This document shows positions 59,822-64,000 of a DNA stretch of 64,000 bases, in pieces (within the stretch, counting starts at the first letter, position 1; the number at the start of each line of letters is the position of its first letter). The notes under the pieces were generated by a model, which was not told the origin of the DNA, made no database searches, and was given only the letters and a program-made list of their open reading frames with translations. A program made the translations under genes and the position numbers. The stretch comes from CAZQRP01 sp964596125 (GTDB lineage Bacteria; Chloroflexota; Dehalococcoidia; GIF9; UBA5629), in NCBI GenBank assembly GCA_964596125.1, contig CAZQRP010000005.1, positions 101,753-165,752 of the forward strand, in the 5' to 3' direction.

Positions 59822-60913
59822 ATGCTGGACGAAGTTGTACTACAGCGTAGTAAGTCCATTCAACGGACGCAGGTCCAAGAAGCACTTAAAGACGCAGAGA
59901 AACGGTACCGCGAACTGTTCGACACCGCACTTGATGCTATTTTTATACGAGACCTCAATGGTAATATTGTAGAGGTCAATCGTGCAGCGGCAATGGTAAC
60001 TGGGTACACAGTTGATGAACTGGCAAAGATGAATATCTCTGAGCTAATTTCCGCTGAGAGCTTCCAGATGATTATAGAAAAGCAGAAAGCTTTGCTCGGG
60101 AGCAAAGTTACCAGCCAGCGATATTTGATCGAGATAGCCAGAAAGGACGGAACCAGGCGGATCGTTGATGCAGTAACTAGTTTACTCACCAGTCATGATC
60201 AGCCAGTGGGCATACACGCCGTAGTAAGGGACGTAACTGAGCACGTGCGGCTTAGAGATAATATGCGGTTCTATATCTCGGAGGTGTTGAGGGCACAAGA
60301 GGAGGAGCGGAAGCGCATTGCTCGTGATCTGCACGATGAGACAGCTCAGTACCTGGCTGCCCTGTGCCTTGACATTGAAGCAATTACTAGGACTAAGAGT
60401 GGATTGTCTAATAAAAAGCTACAACGCCTAAGGGAGCTTCGAGACAAGGTTGACAGCATACTGGAAGGAGTACGCCGCTTTTGCCACGAGTTACGACCGG
60501 AGGTACTAGACCAGTTGGGCCTGATACCAGCACTTGAGTTACTAACTGACGAACTGAATACTAAAAATATTAGTGCTCATGTCGAGGTAGTCGGCCGTGA
60601 GCGGCGATTGTCATCCGAGAAGGAGTTGGTGCTGTTTCGTATAGCTCAGGAAGCGCTTAGCAATGTCAGAAGGCACTCCTCAGCAACAGAGGTTACGATT
60701 ATAGTAAAATTTACGCCGAAGAAAGTCAGGCTTGATATTGCCGATAATGGCAGGGGTTTTGAGTTACCGGAAGTATTATCTGATTTCGCCACTAAGGGGA
60801 AACTAGGATTAATAGGTATGAGTGAGCGAGCCCGCCTTCTTAACGGGAATGTATCGATAAAGTCACGCACTAGCAAAGGGACGATAGTAACCGTGGATAT
60901 AAAAAGTAGCTAA
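59822..60913 (+). CDS. PAS sensor histidine kinase, soluble (HisKA_3)
   Basis: This 363-residue protein has no membrane segment. Residues about 22-140 form a PAS domain (FDTALDAIFIRDLNGNIVEVN, then IHAVVRDVTEHVRLRD). The HisKA_3 dimerisation domain carries the phospho-His in RIARDLHDETAQYLAAL (H171). The ATPase domain has N box EALSNVRRHS, ADNGRGF and GLIGMSERA. It should sense an internal signal such as a metabolite or redox state and phosphorylate the NarL-type regulator upstream. Confidence 0.93.
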   Translation: MLDEVVLQRSKSIQRTQVQEALKDAEKRYRELFDTALDAIFIRDLNGNIVEVNRAAAMVTGYTVDELAKMNISELISAESFQMIIEKQKALLGSKVTSQRYLIEIARKDGTRRIVDAVTSLLTSHDQPVGIHAVVRDVTEHVRLRDNMRFYISEVLRAQEEERKRIARDLHDETAQYLAALCLDIEAITRTKSGLSNKKLQRLRELRDKVDSILEGVRRFCHELRPEVLDQLGLIPALELLTDELNTKNISAHVEVVGRERRLSSEKELVLFRIAQEALSNVRRHSSATEVTIIVKFTPKKVRLDIADNGRGFELPEVLSDFATKGKLGLIGMSERARLLNGNVSIKSRTSKGTIVTVDIKSS

Positions 60914-61097
60914 AGAATATCTATCCTCATAGCAATGGCACTGGGATCAGGGTAATAAGCGTATACTAAAGCTGCAAAACAGGTCGAATTAAAGTGAAAA
61001 AAACGAGTTCCAGACTGCTTTAAGGGACTATTAAACACCTATTAAACAAGTATACTTCACTTCCGCTCTGTAGATCGATAATCATCTCCGATCTCAT

Positions 61098-63698
61098 TTA
61101 TGTCTCCTCCTTGTATATCTTTACCTTGACTGCTGTCTCGATAGACTGGGAGATAGGACAGAAGTAATTGTCTTCTACCATGAGGAGAGCATTAAGCAGC
61201 CCTGACTTTCCCTCGGCCAGATGACCTTTTAACCAGTGGGCGCTGCCATGGGCCATGGCGATACACTTCGGATGAATGCCTTCTACGGTGTGAACTGTAA
61301 CTTTCATCCTGTGCCCGACCTCATTTCCTATATATACTGTGTCCATATCCTGTATATCCTTTTCACGGGCTGTCCTGGTGTTCATCACTACATTAAAGGT
61401 GTACGGGTTCATCTCGCTGACCTCGAACAGCCACGGTATCTCCTGGGTTGTAGATGCGTTGTGCAGAATATCACGGTAGCCGAAGGCAAGAAGGTCATAT
61501 TCCGGGCTTTTAGCCTCCGAAGAGACCGGCGGAAAGTAGCTGATTAAAGGTACATATTGCTTCCAGTCCAGCTCATAACCTTTGGGCTGGCAGACAGCCT
61601 TGACCTTCTCCCCCTGGTCTATCAGCCATTCATGATAAATAGAGGCCCTGGCATTGACGAACCAGCGCCAGTAAGTCTCTTCTGGTTTCTTCTGCCACCT
61701 TACGAAACCGTGCTCTTTAAACCACTCCAGATCATGATCATCACCGAACCTGGCTTTCAATACCCGGTCGCTCATCTCGTCCCAGGAGAGCTTCTCTTCC
61801 GGCGACCATGGCTGAGGGCATTTAGTACGGCTCAGCCAACTGGCAAGGACTTGCATGAAATCTTTCCTGATTCCCAGCTTGTCCCACAACTCCAGGCAGG
61901 TATCAGCGATAAATCTTCGCTCATACTCGGGCTCAACGATTCTCAGCATGGGATGGTATTCCCAGTCAAGCAGGCCCACAGGATAGCTAAAGACAAAAGC
62001 TTCAGCAGGAACAAAGTTGTTTATTTCAAGTGTTACCAGGTCAGGGAGGACTATGTCACCAAACCATTCCGTGGTCTCGGTGGGAACAACGGCCGAGCAA
62101 GCGGTAAAGACGTTCTTAAACCTTTTCTCCCAGACCTCGAAATTGCCAGCCGTCATTGCAGCATTGGACCAGAAGGTGAAAAGCATCTCGAACGGCTCTT
62201 CCGGAAAGCCAAACTTCTTCCACGTTTCTGAGGCATCTGATTTCAGTGGCATTGCCGACATGGGAGGAGCAGCGGTAAACACATCATATAAGGCAGGGTC
62301 ACGGGGCTCCTCCGGCTCCGGGTGAGGCCAGGTGCCGTGCATCGGCATCCAGGCGGTGGAAAACAGGAAGCCGTCCTTGCTGGCAACAGGCTCGAAGGTG
62401 GTGGTACCTGTACCCGGATAGCCCAGGCTCCTTGCCGGCCATCCCAGTGCTCCTCCGGGGACATCCGCAGCCCCCACCAACTGGTTCAGGAAGTCTACAG
62501 ACTGGTAGTTATGGAAGCCGTTGGTATGTCCCTGGCCGCCGCGGAACATGATGCATGCCACCGGACGGTAGGGGAACTTCATTCCTTGAACATCTATGGT
62601 GCTGCCGATGCGGGCAGCCTCGGCAAACTCTGTGGCGATACGTTTTATCGTGTGAGCCGGGACGGTGCTGACTTCCTCGGCGCGCTCCGGTGTGTATTGC
62701 CTGAGATGCTCTTTCATCACCGAAAAGACTGTCCGGCACTTCAGTCCGTCTGCTTCGAAGTCTCCCTCCAGAGCAACGTCTTTGAGGTTGGGGTCATTCC
62801 ATGCTCTGGGTTTCTGTGCAGTGGTGTCCCACAGCATGGGCTCGCCCTTACTGTCACGGACATAATGTCCGTCAGGTTTAACCAGGTAAGAGGCATTGGT
62901 TTTCATTTTCAGGTATTCAGCATCATACATTTTCAGGTCATTGACGATGACATTAGCTATAGCCAGGGCGATAGCTGCATCGGTACCCGGGATGAGCGGG
63001 ACCCATTCTGTGGCCTTGCCGCCGGCGAAATGGCACATGGGGTCAAAGGCCACCACTTTTGCCCCTCTGGCCCTGGCATCGGCAGCCAGTCTCATGAGCA
63101 TTGCGGCCGAGTGACCGCTGCCAACCCCCTTGTTGGCGCCGAAATGTATGATGTAGTTGCAGTATTGAAAATCGGGGGTAATAGACCAAGCGCAGTGGTT
63201 CATGCCGGCGCCGAGGTGGGAAGCCTGGCCGCAGTGGGTGGAATGGCCCGCTCCGCCACTTATAGAGCCGAAAAGCCTTCTCCATCCGGTCTGTACCAGC
63301 AACGGGTTGGTGATAGGCAGGGCGCCAACTCCGCCGATGGTAACCAGCCTCCACGGCTCGTTTGCATCTTTCAATTTCTTCATTCTCGCCGTTATATCAT
63401 CCAGGGCTTCTTCCCAGGAGATGCGTTTCCATTTAGGGTTGGTGCCGATTCCTTTGTTCGGGTTGGTCCGTCTCATGGGATATTTGAAGCGCTCAGGGTG
63501 GTACAGCATCTGTACCATATATGAGGACTTAGCACAGACTCCTCCCTGCGAGCCTTTGACCGTATCCGGATCTCCTTCTACCTTGACGACAACGCCATCG
63601 ACCCGGTGTACCCTTACGGCGCAGTGGGCATAGCATCCGGAACAAATAGTTTTAAGCCACTTGTCTTCTTTGATACCACCTCTGGTTATTATCTCCAT
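61098..63698 (-). CDS. Molybdopterin oxidoreductase, large catalytic subunit
   Basis: This is an 866-residue DMSO reductase family enzyme. Start chosen at MEIITRGG because AAGGAG lies nine bases before it; a codon six residues earlier has none. The cluster motif is CSGCYAHC with a later GVCAKSS. The likely metal ligand Cys is in HSTHCGQASHLG near residue 190. It continues with FGANKGVGSGHSAAML and a C-terminal MNPYTFNVVMNTRTAREKDI block. It lacks a Tat signal and an adjacent electron-transfer gene. Larger than the two others because of insertions in the middle. The substrate is unknown. Confidence 0.88.
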   Translation of the reverse strand: MEIITRGGIKEDKWLKTICSGCYAHCAVRVHRVDGVVVKVEGDPDTVKGSQGGVCAKSSYMVQMLYHPERFKYPMRRTNPNKGIGTNPKWKRISWEEALDDITARMKKLKDANEPWRLVTIGGVGALPITNPLLVQTGWRRLFGSISGGAGHSTHCGQASHLGAGMNHCAWSITPDFQYCNYIIHFGANKGVGSGHSAAMLMRLAADARARGAKVVAFDPMCHFAGGKATEWVPLIPGTDAAIALAIANVIVNDLKMYDAEYLKMKTNASYLVKPDGHYVRDSKGEPMLWDTTAQKPRAWNDPNLKDVALEGDFEADGLKCRTVFSVMKEHLRQYTPERAEEVSTVPAHTIKRIATEFAEAARIGSTIDVQGMKFPYRPVACIMFRGGQGHTNGFHNYQSVDFLNQLVGAADVPGGALGWPARSLGYPGTGTTTFEPVASKDGFLFSTAWMPMHGTWPHPEPEEPRDPALYDVFTAAPPMSAMPLKSDASETWKKFGFPEEPFEMLFTFWSNAAMTAGNFEVWEKRFKNVFTACSAVVPTETTEWFGDIVLPDLVTLEINNFVPAEAFVFSYPVGLLDWEYHPMLRIVEPEYERRFIADTCLELWDKLGIRKDFMQVLASWLSRTKCPQPWSPEEKLSWDEMSDRVLKARFGDDHDLEWFKEHGFVRWQKKPEETYWRWFVNARASIYHEWLIDQGEKVKAVCQPKGYELDWKQYVPLISYFPPVSSEAKSPEYDLLAFGYRDILHNASTTQEIPWLFEVSEMNPYTFNVVMNTRTAREKDIQDMDTVYIGNEVGHRMKVTVHTVEGIHPKCIAMAHGSAHWLKGHLAEGKSGLLNALLMVEDNYFCPISQSIETAVKVKIYKEET

Positions 63699-63798
63699 AC
63701 TCTCATACTCCTTCATTGACTTTAATTTGGCTAACTGGAGACCGAATTTTTAATAACGGCAGTTTTTCTACGACTTATTTATCTGCTTCTATAGCTGC

Positions 63799-63893
63799 TT
63801 AATTCAGGTGAAAAAACCTTCCCTGGTACTTAACGATTTACCTGAATTAAAATTCTACCATTATAAATAGCTTATACCTTAGAATAAGGTCAA
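63799..63893 (-). promoter_or_regulatory. Leader inverted repeat and candidate promoter of the large molybdoenzyme
   Basis: On the minus strand TTGACC (63888-63893), 18 bases, TATTTA (63864-63869) may be a promoter. Downstream, arms TTAATTCAGGT (63799-63809) and ACCTGAATTAA (63840-63850) are exact complements with a 30-base loop. This could form a leader hairpin or be a regulator site. Confidence 0.4.
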
Positions 63894-64000
63894 ATATGAA
63901 TACCTGAGGCTGTCCCCATATAATTAGGATAAAGAGATCAATATCAAGAATATTAAAAGAGGTACTGGTTCTATTTAGCTGTTTCAGGTTACCAAACGTA

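Noticed and set aside
61557..62231. A 224-residue antisense open frame
   Set aside because: Same reason: it is a shadow of the molybdoenzyme gene at 61098.
62322..63524. A 400-residue open frame antisense to the large molybdoenzyme
   Set aside because: It lies fully inside a well-supported gene on the other strand, has no recognisable motif and no ribosome site. Long antisense frames are common opposite GC-biased third positions.

Overview
The window reads as a chromosomal piece of a strictly anaerobic bacterium. The best guess is an uncultured Chloroflexota (Dehalococcoidia-like) genome. That is an inference from gene content: TAXI-type TRAP transporters whose binding proteins carry long Pro/Thr/Ala linkers after the lipobox, many molybdopterin enzymes, corrinoid methyltransferases without pyrrolysine, a stand-alone Lrp/AsnC effector domain and no respiratory oxidases. 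A Firmicutes or Desulfobacterota origin is not excluded. I saw no rRNA, tRNA, CRISPR array, transposase or phage gene. Most promoters that I could pick out are near-consensus TTGACA/TATAAT types.

Left part (1-19.8 kb). MCT/OFA-like MFS carriers (one cut by the window edge), an ornithine cyclodeaminase/mu-crystallin homologue and an SRPBCC protein precede a TetR gene. The TetR gene and the adjacent xanthine-dehydrogenase-type operon (CoxG-like, FAD, 2Fe-2S and Mo subunits, bracketed by two small Cys-rich proteins) have matching promoter/operator layouts. Next come an enoyl-CoA hydratase and a 3-hydroxyacyl-CoA dehydrogenase that end at a strong terminator. A Fur-feoAB iron uptake locus with a perfect promoter over a Fur-box-like palindrome follows, then housekeeping genes (plsC, ispH, HIT, Lrp-RAM, DedA-like).

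Middle (20-34 kb). There is a decayed ADP-forming acyl-CoA synthetase alpha gene with two internal stops and one frameshift, then cysM and a DnaJ-type zinc-finger miniprotein. A complete corrinoid methyl-transfer operon follows: MeTHF:corrinoid methyltransferase, corrinoid protein, two different MttB-family methyltransferases, a DUF1638 protein and a RACE-type corrinoid activator. It should move methyl groups from quaternary or tertiary amines into tetrahydrofolate and the Wood-Ljungdahl pathway. NAD synthetase and glutamine synthetase follow.

Right part (34.8-64 kb). This is a dense catabolic island: two AprBA-like ferredoxin/flavoprotein pairs transcribed divergently, a third flavoprotein, two complete TAXI-TRAP importers, three cytoplasmic-looking molybdopterin oxidoreductases (one with its four-cluster ferredoxin, one acetylene-hydratase-like), a double-domain type III CoA-transferase, two ACMSD-like amidohydrolases with altered metal motifs, a creatininase-family protein and a NarL-type two-component system. 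Together they look like an uncharacterised anaerobic route for an imported organic acid: TRAP import, CoA activation, redox steps by flavo- and molybdoenzymes, and hydrolytic or decarboxylating steps. The substrate cannot be read from sequence.
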